From assembly GCF_019925205.1 (NCBI RefSeq), contig NC_083562.1, positions 7,812,001 to 7,876,000 on the forward strand: DNA of 64,000 bases, given 5' to 3'. This document shows positions 25,102 through 38,939 of the stretch, piece by piece. The stretch is from Metopolophium dirhodum (lineage: Eukaryota; Arthropoda; Insecta; Hemiptera; Aphididae). How positions within the stretch are numbered: position 1 is the first letter of the stretch; each line of letters starts with the position of its first letter. The notes under the pieces were generated by a model. It was not told the DNA's origin. It saw only the letters and a program-made list of their open reading frames with translations, and did no database searches. Both the position numbers and the translations under genes were made by a program.

Positions 25102-25118
25102 TTTTTTTTTCAGGTAAG
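25102..25118 (+). promoter_or_regulatory. Candidate recursive-splicing (ratchet) site
   Basis: Nine consecutive T (25102-25110) are followed by CAG at 25111-25113 and immediately by GTAAG at 25114-25118. This juxtaposes a near-ideal 3' splice site and a 5' splice site with no exon between. In Drosophila such zero-length exons subdivide long introns during recursive splicing. A cryptic 29-nt exon is also possible, because a second donor (TCT|GTAAGT) follows at about 25143. Whether any transcript uses the site is unknown. Confidence 0.45.
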
Positions 25119-25270
25119 AAAAGTTGCATAGCCTTTTTGTCTGTAAGTTTTATATTTTATATTTTAGTTGTACTAGACAATAGGTAAAATTTATAGGTAC
25201 AATATGAATTACTTTGTGGAGATTATATTGTAATCAATTATAATATATGACATTGAGCCCAAAGTTTAAA

Positions 25271-26732
25271 AAGGTGGATAAGTGGATGTCGCTCTGCTGT
25301 ACGGTAGGTTACAAGTGGGTCACTGTAATGGATGGTGTTAAATTTGAATTCAATGATATAATATCATTGTATAAGAAAAACGATTCTGAGCGAAAACGGC
25401 CACTCAGCCTATGATTTTACCAAGTATATTTGATGATATTATTGTGAATAAAGTAATTTATATATAACCTATTTACGTGGAGACTTGTTTTAAATTTTCA
25501 ATCCTTAGCCATAAAAGTTAAAAATTTATAAATTTTTAACTACAGAATAATTAATAAATTATACATTTGATAAATGTTGTCAAAATTTGAACTTTAAATG
25601 CTTATAAAAAAAAATTATGCCTATGTATTTTTAATATTTTTCAACTGCTATTAGAACGATATATCAGAAGCCTTATATTAAATTTTCACGCTTTTTTACC
25701 CAACACATAAAAATTTATTGATATTTATAGAAAAAAAACTAAAAAAATTGAAAACTGACAATGTCCGTAAACAGCTCAAAAAGAGTCAAAATATTTTCAA
25801 CATTTTATGGTGTATAGAAAATGCTAATATAAACATTCAGTGAAATTTTCAAGTATCTACAGTCATTCGTTTTTTAATTACAATAAAATAAGAAAATCGT
25901 TACATGAGAAATCGAGTAAATATCAAATGTTGTAAAAATATAAATTTCAGACGCTCATAAAAATTTAATTTAAGTTTCTTCTAGACATTTTTTTTTTGAT
26001 AAAGGTAGACAAACTTATGAGTAATCTTATATTACATTTTCAAATCTTAGATTTAAAAAGAAAAATTTTTATGAATTCTCATCAAAATAATTTGCTATTT
26101 TTCGTGATTTTTCCGTATTTTGTCAAAATTTGAACTTTAAATGCTTATAATTAAAAACTGTGACTAAGAATTTTTAATTTTTTTCATCTGCCTTTGAAAC
26201 AATAACCTAGGAGCCTTCTATTAAATTGTCAAGCTTTTTTAATCAACAGATAAAATTTTATTGATATTTATAGAAAAAAAAACTAAAAAATTTGAAAACT
26301 GACAATGGCCGTAAACAGCTCAAAAAGAGTCAAAATATTTTGTAAATTTTATGGTGTATAAAAAATGCTAATATAAACATTCAGTCAAAATTTCATGTAC
26401 CTACAGTCATTTGTTTTAGAGTTACACCAAAAACCAAAATCGATTTTCTCGAAAACAGATTTTGCGTAAAAATTCCCGTTTTTCCTTAATTTTTCTTTTG
26501 TTTTTCACGTCGCTTGTGAAAACTACTGGGAAATTTTTACTTTTGACCCCCCAAAGTACCAACTAGATTCACTTTCCTATTAGAAAAGTTACTATTGAAG
26601 AAAATCCAAGCACTTTTACTGTCCTAAAAGGTGATGACAGACACAAAAATAAAAAAAAAATTAAAAATAAAAAATTAAAAAAAAACACACATCATTGTAG
26701 AATCAATACATTCATCGCTTCGCTCAGAATCT
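25271..26732 (+). mobile_element. CTCAGAATC-family repeat, copy A (two internal units)
   Basis: Begins AAGGTGGATAAGTGGATGTC and ends CATCGCTTCGCTCAGAATCT. A leader of about 110 bp ends in an inverted version of the terminal word (GATTCTGAGCGAAAAC at about 25382). The body holds two diverged copies of a ~543-bp unit; the phrase CAAAATTTGAACTTTAAATG recurs at 25581 and 26124. Each unit contains TGTCCGTAAACAGCTCAAAA or a close variant. No open frame of useful length exists, so the element is non-autonomous. The class is uncertain, with no clear terminal inverted repeats or target duplication. Confidence 0.8.
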
Positions 26733-27376
26733 AAAATGAATAATATTTAGTTTATGATTAAATAATACCAAAAAATCAATATTTTCTTTATTCGTTTGAA
26801 TTGTAGTTTTATTTCAACGTGGTAGCTGAATGAAAAGTTATTATGAATATGATTTATGTTGTTTGTACAATCTACTTGATGACAGTCCTGATAGATTTTA
26901 GTCCTATCATAATACCTACGTGGGAAAAGTAAACATTATAACAATTTCGGATGACTGTACATCAACATCACGATTAAAATGCTCTTATAATAGTTTTTGA
27001 TAGTAGTATTATGTTGATGAATGTTTAGCGAACTCAATTTATTCATCCGTAATCTTCGAATGTAATTGTTGTAAACCTTTAGGGATTCTGTATAGTGTGC
27101 ATAAAATAACTCTTAAAAACATACAATATTATACACGAAACAGTAATTTTGTAAATTCTTGCTATCGTGTATTTGATAAAGTTTATATGATTTGTTTGAT
27201 TTATATGTTTAGAGTTCAGGACAGGTCAAATATTTCGTTTAGCATAAAATTAAATAATAGTTTAACGTAGTCATTCACTTGGTATAAAAGTAGTTTACCC
27301 GACAAGTTATTAAACTCATCAATAGTGAAACATATTTCACTAAGTTATTTGCAATACTTTACATCCTTTAGCATTT

Positions 27377-27418
<42 letters not shown>
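27377..27418. repeat. Compound (TC)n(AC)n microsatellite
   Basis: About eight TC units pass directly into about thirteen AC units without interruption. Confidence 0.95.
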
Positions 27419-27422
<4 letters not shown>

Positions 27423-28584
27423 TGTCTGCATATGTCTCTCACAGATAACCATCGACATACAGGGATATGTTACAATGTTACATGCTTTAGATGAACAGTA
27501 AGTTTGTAAAAATCATCATCAAACAAACTTACCAAACATGCAATTTTGTTTCGTACCTATAAACTACATAATATACCTTCATAAAAAAGTACACAAATCT
27601 AGAAACCTACATATCACACTCGATGATTGTGTTACTTTACTTGATTAATTATTGTATTTTAATTACTGGGAACTAGTCACTCAATTATTTAGTTCAATGG
27701 TTGATGATTCTTAAACTCTTTGAATAAGGAAAGTAAACTTCTAAAAAGTTAGATCATAAATATTTTTAAAATTAAATTCTAGTTTTGTAATTATTTTTTA
27801 TAAATATAAAATTAAGTGCAGTACTTTTTCTAAAGTACCTTACCTATTTTTTAAGATGAAAATTCAAATAGTTACGATCATAATACATATAATTTGTAAA
27901 AATAAATAATCACTGCAGCTACTATTTTAAATTAAAATATAAAATATAATGTGTTTTTTATTCTAAAACATAATATATAATCTGCAAAATTATTAATTCT
28001 TAAAATTAGATTTAGTGAAAGAATTTGAAATTGTTTGTTATAGTTTTTAAAATAAAAAAAACTAAAAATTATTCTAATTTTTATTAACAATTACTTTTCA
28101 AAAATAATGCAAAAAGATAAGATATTTTATGGGTAATAATTTATACGCTAATCATATTTACGGTTTAATATACAAATTGTTTTTTATTAAAAATGTATTA
28201 GGCATGTATTTCTTATTAAGTTAAGGATAAAAAAAAATTAAATTCTAAAAAAAAGAATTAATATATTAATTATTAGGTAACCTATTTAGATAAATGGATA
28301 TTGTACATTGTGATATATATGTATTTCAATAACAGCAAACAGTATATCATTTGATTTTGAGTTTACTTCCTTATAAAATAAATCATTAATTTTGTCATCG
28401 TTCAAATCATAACTTAAATAAATTTCTGTAGTATAATATTAACCATAATTCTAACTATTTTTGACACATGGTCATAGTAAAATTTTCGGAACATTGATTA
28501 TTATTCTACAATGACTATAAGTAATAGTCCGTACTTCATTTCATAGCATTTCATTTACGGTAACTTTCAGATTGAATAAAAACA

Positions 28585-28700
28585 AACGACTCGTAACGTC
28601 ATTTAATGTTGTGTGCACTGCCAGCAATAATTGCATTTAAATGGGTCCCCAAAATTATTTTGGCCATTCAGCAATTAAGTCTTCGGATTCATAAATTATT
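28585..28700. other. GC-elevated patch with homeodomain-like words
   Basis: The patch contains GCAATAATTGCATTTAAAT and CAGCAATTAAGTC, giving several ATTA/TAAT cores and an ATTGCAT octamer-like word, plus a near-palindromic CCAAAATTATTTTGG. Such clusters are typical of conserved developmental enhancers. A 33-codon frame also crosses it but has no support. Confidence 0.25.
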
Positions 28701-29009
28701 TGAATAAAAAATAAATTTATAGTTAATTTACAACATTTTGATTTTTACATAATACTTTGTGTGAACTTTAAATTCTATAATGTTTTGGCCTAAGTTAAAT
28801 TATTTATCTAGTACCTACCTATAATATAGCAATTTAGTCCATGATAACTGTATATTAGGTATTAACGAAACATACAATAATAATGTAATCACTCTAAATA
28901 TTAAAAAACATTATCATTCTGTGTATAGAAAATAATAATTGTCTACTATTAAGTTTTTTATACCTATTAAAACAAAACAACTAAAATCGTTTCAAGAAAA
29001 ATCGTTATT

Positions 29010-29825
29010 ATTGTATAAATGTAAACTTTAAATCCTCGTTTGAATCTTATAAAATGTATTGTTACTATATATTTTTAATTGTTATAAAAGAAACTTATGA
29101 TAAAGCTTATATTTATTAATATTTCAAGCTTTTTGACCGTACTTGATACATTAATTAAAAACTAAAAAAGTCAAAAACTTAAAATATCTTTGATAGCTCA
29201 AAAAGAGAAATTTCTAAAATGTCGTCATTTCTATTCTATTCGAAAATACCAATGAATTTAGAAGATGAAAAGTTCAAGTCTCTACAGTTATTCTTTTTTG
29301 AAACAAATCAAAAAAAATAATATCTTTTTGTGTGAAAATGTAAATTTTTCCATTTTTTTGCAATTTTTGGTAGTTTTTTTACTTATCTAAAATAGTACAA
29401 GGGTTTTTTTACTTTTTACCACTCCCCTTCCACAATTTGTCCAAATATACCATCTAGATCAAATATTTTATCATAAACCCTTTCAATGTTGAAGAATGAA
29501 GAAGATGTTCTCAAAAAGATCCAACCTCCGATCAAAACCTAAAGTGATACTCTATATCGATATTCCTATTTTAGTAATTTTGACGACATCTCAAAACTCG
29601 ATTTAGTCAAAAACTGGTGATGCGTAAATATTACTGTTTTTCCATCATTATTTTTTAGGTTTTCCGATTATATTGGGAAATCGAGGTGCAAACTAGATCT
29701 AAATTGCTACAAAAAACTCCCCTCAATATAAGAATAATCTTGATGTATTTTTTTCTCGTATATAAAGTATCTTTAGACATAAAAAAATACATCGTTATAA
29801 AACGCTCCATTAAGAATCTAAACTA
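29010..29825 (+). mobile_element. Old diverged relative of the CTCAGAATC family
   Basis: Landmarks occur in the same order as in copies A-C: AAACTTTAAAT, TTCAAGCTTTTTGACC, TAGCTCAAAAAGAG, TTCAAGTCTCTACAGTTATTC, GCGTAAATATTACTGTTTTTCC, CAAACTAGATC and a worn terminus AAGAATCTAAA. Similarity is interrupted throughout, implying a much older insertion. Confidence 0.6.
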
Positions 29826-32800
29826 AAATGTTGAACAGATCAGTATTCTATTGTTTTGCATTAAAATTTCACTATTTATACTATTAATTATTTATATTAA
29901 TTTATACTTTTTTTAATCTTATTAGAAGTAATACTCTGATTTATATGAAATATAAACTGTTATTTATTACACACAAATACAAACATTATAGTGGTACACA
30001 GCTATTAAATATATCATTTTCCAAACATAATAATTTACGGAATTTCTTTTAGTGAAAACTAAGGTTGATTTTCACTTGCATAAAAATATACTATCCTTAT
30101 GGTATCGGTTTATTTACTATTGTATTGCACAATGGATACAGTTAAATGCATTATATCGTATAGTTAAAACATACAAGAAATCTATTCAATATCACTAAAC
30201 CCACTTATTTTAAACTATATAATGAAATAAAAGTGGCTATACATGTTAGGGACTCATTCCTTTATTTTTCATAGAGTTAATATTTATTGTAATGTATACG
30301 TAACCGAGATAATAGAAACCATAATTTGTTATTCGTTAAGACAGTTAAATTACTAAGAAAAATTAAGCTAATAGACATATTCAATTCCAGATAAATTATT
30401 ACTATCTTTAATTGAAAATAATGGTATAATATCACACATGATAGAATAACAGTTAATAAAATTCAAATTTACAATTTTTATTTGATTGTATTATAAATTA
30501 TAATCCATTTTTAATGAAATATAAAACATTTTTTTTGATATATTTTATTTTACATAGAGTTAGTATTTATTTTGTTATTTTTATATGCAATCGTATATTA
30601 TATAAATCATAATGTTAGTTTGATATTTTATTTAAAATATACATTATTTTAATTAAACATTTGGGAACGTTAATGGATTATTAAAAAATGTCCGTTTTCA
30701 TTATATTATAATATAGTAGTATAGTACGGTAAATAACAATAACGAATTTAACGCAAGTTCACTAAATTAAAAACAATAATAAAATGTATTAAAGTACTTT
30801 ATTTTAAAGTATAGAATACATAGGTCTATATTTCATAGTAACTAAACAAATTAAATGTGTCTTAGCAGCTGACGTATACATAAATTAAAATAGAACTATA
30901 TTTTAAGGAAGTAGTCAAATACTTCTTTTTTAAAACACTGAATATATTTGTTTGTATTTGTTAATTTCTGAAATTATTTTCTAAGTGTTTTTTTGTTATA
31001 AAAATATCTTGCCTGTATTTAATAGTGGAATTATAATCCTTTATGTCATCAAAACCACAAGTTATTTTAAAAATAACTAGTAACTACTTGTTAAACTATT
31101 TTAAACCTTTGCCAAGGTAATATTTATACAAATATTTTGTACGTGTGTTGTTTGTACATTGTACTATATAATATATACTGCTAATTACTATTACGTCACT
31201 TTATTCCTCGAATATCCAAAATCTACACATACATTATCTTCCATTATTAACTTTAAAATAAATTTATCTGTGATAAAATCAAAATTTACGGTTAATTACA
31301 TTTTATTGTGATTTTTATACACCTCTAGTTTCTATAAGTATCGTTGAACAATGTTGTCTACACGAAGAAGGAATTGATTTGTATTACAGTACATTACATA
31401 AGAGTACCTAAAACTGATTTTTGTTTCATACCCATAAACATTTAAAATCGTGAACCAGACCGTTTTTATTTATTATTTCTGACATTTGCAAACGAAGTAC
31501 TAACACTTATGTGTATTCGTCAAAAAGCTTAGTTAGCTCGATAAAGTAAAAAAAAAAAACTGTATATCTATTGTATGTATAATATATATATTGTGACGTA
31601 AGTACATAGAATAATAATTGTACTATTGATAACAACCATCCATGTCTTTCACATACGGAAATGTCTTTGCCATCATCGTGCGGACAATAAATTATTACCA
31701 ATGTTATATTTTGCGGGAGTTTCATCAATATGTATGAAGTTATTAGTTTCGGATCAATGTGCACACATGCTGACAGCACACCGGTTTTTATTCACTACTT
31801 CTACTATTTTACTACCATGGCTTTGTGAATGTGCCGTATAAGTGTCTATGACCGAGTCTTGTTTGCCCAGTGTATATTTCCTTTTTTCTTCTTTAATGCA
31901 ATAGACGTGTATTTGTGTATTATACAATTTTTATTTCATTACTTCGTAGTTCGTATACATATCGATGTTGTGGATATCACGATGAAATCAACAATAGACC
32001 TCTATTCAAACAGCTTGTAGAGGAGTTAACCAAACAAAAAAAATTAAAAACTCTACTTAGTTTATTTGTTTTTTTCTGATCTCTATTTTTATAAAACAAT
32101 GGATTGGAAATATGAAAAGTAAATATAAACATTTGAATAATACATTATTTACGAAAAATATTTTCACATTTTTATGAAAAAGATATTTTGCATGTAGAAT
32201 AAAATCATATAGTCATCTGTAGAGGAAATACCGGGAACATTTACCTCCGTAAACGATTAAATATATTGGGTATAAAACTAAGGATCGTACACAGTCCACA
32301 GAGACATTGCTTTGAAACGTTTAGTAACAAGTAACAATGAAAAACATGAATAAGGAAGTAAATATTTCACTAAATTTACCATTTTCTAGGTTTTTTTTTA
32401 ATGAACAAACGTTTAGAAACTATACAACAAAAAGTAAAAATATAGATATTATTATGCAAATATGTAATAGAAATCAGTTATACAACCAATTATTCGATCG
32501 TTTCAAATTACTTAGAAATATGAAATTTCATTAGTTCTGTTAAAATTGGTCGTTAGTAAAGAAATAAAAGAAAACATTTTATTCGATGTCAATAATAAAA
32601 TCAGAAATATTTTTAGTTAATTATTTATATTCAAGTACTAATTCGTTCATATTTTGAATTTTATTAATTATGGACGTTCATACGAGGCATAATTTGTCAG
32701 ATAAGTGATACTTTTGTTTGTAAAATATTGACAATTTTTTTATATTTATTTAATTTTAATATTATTGAATTAACCCACTTACGCGTTGTTTAAATTAATA

Positions 32801-33235
32801 CACATAAACTTGTAGGAGGTGCATTTGAATATATGTATATCATTAAATAATAATAATGATAAATTATATTGCATGATTTGTTATAAAAATGTATTGTGTG
32901 TTTTGTTCAAAATAAAATATCAGTGGAATTATTTACTTTCCGATTTAGCTTTTTCTAAATACTTGCATCATAGCCTATCAATACAGTATACAGGTTCTAT
33001 CAGACATTAAAATTATTATACATATACATATACATTATTTAAATTCACTAACTTCAGATTGTCTATAAATTGTATTTTATTAGAAATAAATACGAATTAG
33101 TTTTCATGCATTTAACATAGGTACTAAAAGTAGTACCTACTTGATGGTATCAAAAATAAGTAATAAGGCTCATCAATTTAAAATTACAATCGACTTTTAT
33201 CAAATCACCTTTTCGATTTAAATACATAATATTTA
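29826..33235. other. AT-rich desert
   Basis: Predominantly AT-rich. A less AT-rich patch at 31620-31860 yields overlapping frames on both strands (71-90 codons) with no recognisable motif. The remainder, apart from the small ORF noted separately, shows nothing. Confidence 0.45.
32271..32534 (+). CDS. 65-residue ORF behind a TATA-like box, speculative
   Basis: TATAAAA at 32271-32277 is followed about 20 bp later by ACAGTCC (initiator-like) and by an ATG at 32337 (context AACAATGA). The ATG opens a 65-codon frame to TAG at 32532-32534. The product is basic and Asn-rich (MKNMNKEVNISLNLPFSRFF) without signal peptide, membrane span or known motif. In AT-rich DNA a TATA-like word and an AT-rich frame both arise easily by chance. 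The TATA to initiator spacing is shorter than usual. Confidence 0.15.
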
Positions 33236-33239
33236 CATG

Positions 33240-33420
33240 CCATATGATGACCTCATCATGGCCGTCTGCCCATTGGCAACGGCTTCCTGGAATACCCGCT
33301 TACATTCTGAGCATTTCAAATGAATTTGGCAAACACGTTATTATTATTGTTATTGCACTCCGATCCGATTGGTTGACCAAATACTGCGGTATTCTGTCGA
33401 TTACTTAAATATATCGTATT
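33240..33420. other. GC-elevated patch, conserved element or relic
   Basis: A sharply GC-elevated patch in an AT desert. On + an ATG at 33244 opens 54 codons. On - a frame reads HLKCSECKRVFQEAV, which looks like part of a zinc ribbon, but it has no acceptor or start and stops soon after. Both cannot be coding. The core GTTGCCAATGGGC and TGACCTCATCA words would fit a regulatory element. Confidence 0.25.
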
Positions 33421-33489
33421 ATAATAATTGTCGTTAGCTTTTACGTACAATTTCAACTAAATATTGTATATTATTCTACTCATCTGATA

Positions 33490-34620
33490 GGAACGGTGTA
33501 TACGATAGCATTGTATTATTATAGTGGTCGTATATAATAATGGTGATGGTATTTTGAAGATCTTAACCCAGATAGAGATAGCGTTTTACTTAAAACGTAA
33601 TGGTACCTATACCTAATACTTATACGAGGCAGGTAGAACCGACTCGGCGAGTCCGAGGTCCGGAGAATCGTTGCACCAGCACCATATAAAGCGACCCAAA
33701 AAAAGATGGTAAATGACGCACGGTCATGAAACATGTAGATCGATATGAATGATATCAGAAGTTACGCGGAAAGAACAATGGACGGTATAGTGTGGAAGCT
33801 ATAAGGGTGGAATATGATAGTAAAGCACATCGGACTCGATCAATGGACAATCGCCGTTGCCGACGCCGCTTGCCGTTAATGATAGTTTGGCCAACAACGG
33901 TTATTATCGACGACGAAGGCGGTGGCGGCGACGGCGGGCCGGCTGCTATCAAACACGTCTACGCATATTTTATCACGACAACGGAAATTGAACCTCCGCG
34001 AGCACCCCCAACCCTGTAACGCAGCCCGTCCCGTGACCGTACTGTTTTGAAAATGTCTACTCCAAGAAATAAGTATACATTTATATTCGTCGAACTGTTT
34101 TCTATTTCAAACGTAGGTAAACGTTTTTTCGTCTGGTTTGTTATCCGTATTCCGTGGCGATATAGTTGTGTAGTAACCCTGTTTGACGACAAAGCCGCCG
34201 TTATCACAGTCATATATTTTATTGTGAATTCTATAGACCAGAGATTTATCCCGTTGGCTGTATAATAATATATAAAATATATATAATGTTTGTGTGGGTG
34301 CACCACGCATACATTTTTATTCGATTTTTGTGGACGAGGAAAAAGTTCGATAGAATAAATCGGTACGATTCATACGAAATTGGAAAAACTAAAGAAGAGG
34401 TTACGAATCCTCCTCAGTGCACTCGTATAAAATATTGTCGGTAAAAGCGGTACCGGAAACTTATACTCGTTTTCTTTCATAACCCCAAATTCAAATATTA
34501 TATACATATTGTGAGGAAACTCATACAGCATACGGCTATTCGTGCAATACACCTACGTATTCCTATACACACAAGAAGGTTACTATGGTTACTATGGTTA
34601 CTACGAACATGGGCACAGAC
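33490..34620. other. CpG-rich block
   Basis: CpG-rich DNA with a GGCGGTGGCGGCGACGGCGG run near 33919-33938. Frames of 60-115 codons overlap on both strands and look like translated CpG-rich DNA. It is a candidate promoter or 5'-exon region. No donor on the GTAAGTCGT pattern was seen here. Confidence 0.35.
34578..34604 (+). repeat. Three 9-bp tandem units
   Basis: GGTTACTAT, GGTTACTAT, GGTTACTAC in direct tandem. In one + frame they read GYYGYYGYY followed by EHGHRHFMI and a stop. That frame has no start or splice support. Confidence 0.8.
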
Positions 34621-37600
34621 ATTTTATGATTTGAATATATATATATATATTCATTTAATACATTATTACCATTATAGTGACAAATGCACTTTATCAAACT
34701 AATTTAAACTTGTGTTCTAATACTGCGTGTATGTATTAATAAATCATAAATATTTAATTTATTTTATATTTTTGATAAAATTATTTTTATAATACATACA
34801 TTTTGAATTTAAAATAATTTAGAACAAATAAATAAACATTATAATTTAACAAATAAAAAGTCGTCTATTTCACTTTAGAATAAATATATAATAAATAATA
34901 ATACATCAATTTATATAAAGTCAAATTTAAAAAAAAAAGAATGGTTGAATTATTTGTGTTACTTACTGCATGCTTTTGTATTTATTTAAAATTGTATTAT
35001 AATTTATCTAAAAAATGTACTCCATATAAAACAGTGTCAAATCCCATCTCATACAACAATATTCTAAATCATTAAACGGTCAATCAAATAAAATATATTT
35101 AATTTAAGTACCTATATCATTGCATACCTAGTACTTACCAGTAATATATTTATATCATAGTTAAGACCAAAACGATATAACATTTAAGTATCTGACTCAA
35201 ATGTATTGTTTATGACTATGACTAACCACAAAAACTTAGAACTTTGTTAAAAATGTTTTATAATCTAAATAAACCACGAAGTAACATATTTGGCTAATTA
35301 ACATTAACCACTGGTATTTGTAATAATATGTTTTATGTAAAATATGTTTATGCGTTAAAATAAAAGTTTAAAGTTTATAGAGTGTAAACTGTTTTCAATG
35401 TTTAAAGATGGCTTATTAGATAAATAAACAATATTAAAATATACAAACAATAGATCGGATAAAGATGTTTAAATTAATCGATTACTGATAAAAATTTTTT
35501 TTTTTTATTTTACTGACTTTCTATTTATAAATTATAATAAATAATATTATATCCACAAAGTACGTGTTATTTATTATTTTATTTATTTATTGATTCCCTT
35601 AAGTAAAATATTATTAAATTGTCAATATTTTTTAAATATTTGTGAGCAACATACTATTTATGAGTTTGTTTAGATTATTCACCTCTGGCAATATAATAAA
35701 TGGAAAAAAGCGCAGGCAATGTTCGTAGCACTATCAAGCAATAATAAAAACTGCCTCTATAAAGCTATGTTTGTTTGCAACTTTTGTCATAAAATGTTAA
35801 TGCCTCACTTTTTAATGGCATTCTAGTTAACCATTTTATTATCCATTGTTTGTGTTGTATTTCTTAATGTGTGACTTCCACAAAAATATTATGACAGTAG
35901 TATTTACATGGTAACACATCTTCTTACATTTAAAATAATTGATAATTTTATTCATGATGTAAAAAAAAAATGTTTATATTTACTTTGTAATACTTATACA
36001 CATAGCCAGCCTACTAAAAAAACTTTGTAGATAAAAAAAACCTCAGAATCGATAAACTTGATACATTTTGTTACATATAACATATACAAGTATAAATTTA
36101 CAATTCAACAATTAAAAATGTTGAATTGTTAGATGTAATAATATTTCCCATGTGAAAGCAGTAAATAATATAAAAACAAAATATAATCGTTCCAAATGTA
36201 CTGTCGTGTACCAAATAGCATTCTAACATATTGTGTATCTTCCGCAATTCAGTATTCTGTTAACTAATAAAACGTGTATTAATACTTTTTAAAATTTATT
36301 ACAAGACTCAAGCATATTATTATTGAATGGACTTGACTGTAACAAAATGATAATATGGCTTCGTTTATGGAACAATAAAATAAATACCAATACCACCATT
36401 CATAAGCCATAAACGTCGAATCTTTAAAAGTTATATTATTATATTATATTATATTATAAAAGATAAGAGGGTAAGTAGGGTTTAACATTTTAAAGTTTGT
36501 CTACGTCATGATTATGTTTATGTTATGCCATTGGCAATATAACCTAAATATTAGAATTCTCAATTTGACAGTTTATCTCTCCGTTAAATACTTATCTAAG
36601 GTCGGGTGTTGATTGATTGTAGTTTCGACGGATCCAACACAGCCGGCAGGAATAATCCTAAATTGAACAAACTTCATACTCTACAATACGAGTGTATTGG
36701 TTGTCGCGAGTGTCAAAATATATTTTAGTTTATATTGAAGTGATTTGTAAGCTGGTGTAGGTTCGCTAAAGGCTCTGCTAATATGTACTTAAGTTCCTGT
36801 CAAAATGTTTCGACGTTGATCATTAATGTATAATTTGATCTTAAGCGTTGAATATAGTGGTTCATAATTCAAATTAAACCTTTAACCATTATAATATACA
36901 CGTTTTTGAAAAACCTATAAAGTTGTCGTATATACGCGTATCGTTTAATTTATTTATACATACTTATATTTATCCTTACTTCATAATATTAAATTAATGT
37001 ATTGATGAAATTATATTTTAAGATGATCAATTTTTAATGTAATAAACTGTGCCTATATTATTTTTTTTATATAATGCCTATTAAAAAAATTTAAAAACCT
37101 CTGATATTTTGTTTACGAAATGTATAACTTTTTTAAATTTTGGATGTTAATAAATTTTTACTAATTCTAGAAAAATCCTTTTTAATGAAAGCACATGGAA
37201 AAACACTAATCCTGAGCACCAAAAAATAATAAAAGTTTGCTACCCAATATATGTCATATTATTTCATACTTGTATTATACGGAATAAATTATTTTAGCAA
37301 CTTATCTAATATTTATCTCATAAATGTTTTAATAATTCGGTATCAATTTTTAAACATAAACGTAACGTGAGAGAAACTACGTATTTTTTATTACCCAAAC
37401 GGCTAAACATTATTTGCATAGTCACACTTATCAGAATTTTTCCATATAAAATAAACCAGGATCATCAAATAATGATTAATATTAATTTTTCGCAAATACA
37501 ATTTTATAAAATATATACAAATATTTAATCAAAATTCTTGAAATAAAATCTCTATTATTAAATGAATAGATGTTGATTAAATTACATTTATATCAATCGT

Positions 37601-38930
37601 TTAGTACGTTTGCAACATTATATTTGTATTTTTTTAATTAAAAACGTTGCATCACAACTTTGAAAAGACTCATTTTAATATTCTACTGCTTATAAAAATA
37701 AAATATATATATTTTTATGTACATATTATATTGTTTGAATAACAATTAAAATTAATAACAGGGCTTTTTTTTAAATTAAAAAATGATTTGTTCACAGTTT
37801 TATATGATTTTTGATTCTATCATAATTCATAATACACTATTGTTTAATTATTTTTTATTTACAAAATTGTATTAAGTATTTTTATAATCTTATCGAATAA
37901 TAAATGTACAACTTTGTACAGTAGGCATATAGTTACATATATTTGAATTTGTGCACAGATTTAAATAATACAATATTTACACAAAATATGTATTTATACG
38001 TTGAAAATAAATTGTAATGAAATAAAATTATTTGGTGACCGTTGTAAGTCTAAATTATATAACCATTTATATGTTTATAACATAATACTTTATTCGCATA
38101 AATATGTGTACTTAAAAATCTATAGTTAAAATAATACATTTGTTAAAACATTTATCTTGACGCCATTCTCTCAAATATTAAAATATAATAATTAAAATAT
38201 ATAAGTTTCTCCAAGTACAAATAAATATCTCACATTTTATATCATAAATATTGCGAATTTAAAATAATTACTCAGTATTATTAATTTTACGTCAAAAAAA
38301 TATTTTTCATTTAAATACTTTGTATGTGCAAAAAAATCGTTTAAAATGGTTTAGTAAAGAGAAAATGTAGCATATTCAAATTCAAAAGAGTGTAAGTATG
38401 AATTTTTTAAATTATAATAATATGTAGGCTGAAATAAATGACTATCGTATAAATTCTCGTAAATATTTAATCATAGCATTGGCATATGATATTTTATGAG
38501 TTTTTTTTTATTATTTATCTATATAGCTTCCAGTACTATACTATAATAACAGCTCGACAATTACATAATACATATACGGGAAATATTACAGGATAATCTA
38601 TAAATATCTCACATGATAGCAATAGTATAACATTTTTTATAAGTTATAATAATATCTTATAATCCATCACCATAGTGAATTATTGAGTAGTACAAAATTA
38701 TGTGGAAAAATTAAATGCATATGAATGTACGATTGTAATAATAATTGTGTATACAATCTACAAAGACGTACGATTTAGTATTAAAATTATGAACAGATGT
38801 TATTTTTTTTTTTTATTCACGTCCATAATAGTTACATAATATTATTATCATAATATAAAAATGTATTATAGGGTGATTATTACAAAAAACATATTATATA
38901 GAACGTAAAGGTCAAGTAAATGTATTGGGG
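34621..38930. other. AT-rich desert with two GC-elevated patches
   Basis: About 4.3 kb of AT-rich DNA. Less AT-rich patches at 35685-35870 and 36480-36730 may be conserved non-coding elements. The second contains TTGATTGATTG (Exd/Hox-like) and a 42-codon open frame from 36600 to TAG at 36726 with a CIGCREC cysteine cluster but no start. A run of ATATT units lies near 36430-36460. Confidence 0.4.
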
Positions 38931-38939
38931 GCATATCTA

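Larger units (their letters stand above)
26733..29005. other. AT-rich desert with microsatellite
   Basis: AT-rich DNA containing a compound (TC)n(AC)n microsatellite at 27377-27418. A GC-elevated patch lies at 28585-28700. No gene was seen. Confidence 0.5.

Noticed and set aside
33244..33408. 54-codon + frame and an opposing zinc-ribbon-like minus frame (HLKCSECKRVF)
   Set aside because: Both are open in a GC-elevated patch, and neither has splice or start support beyond chance, so no gene was called.
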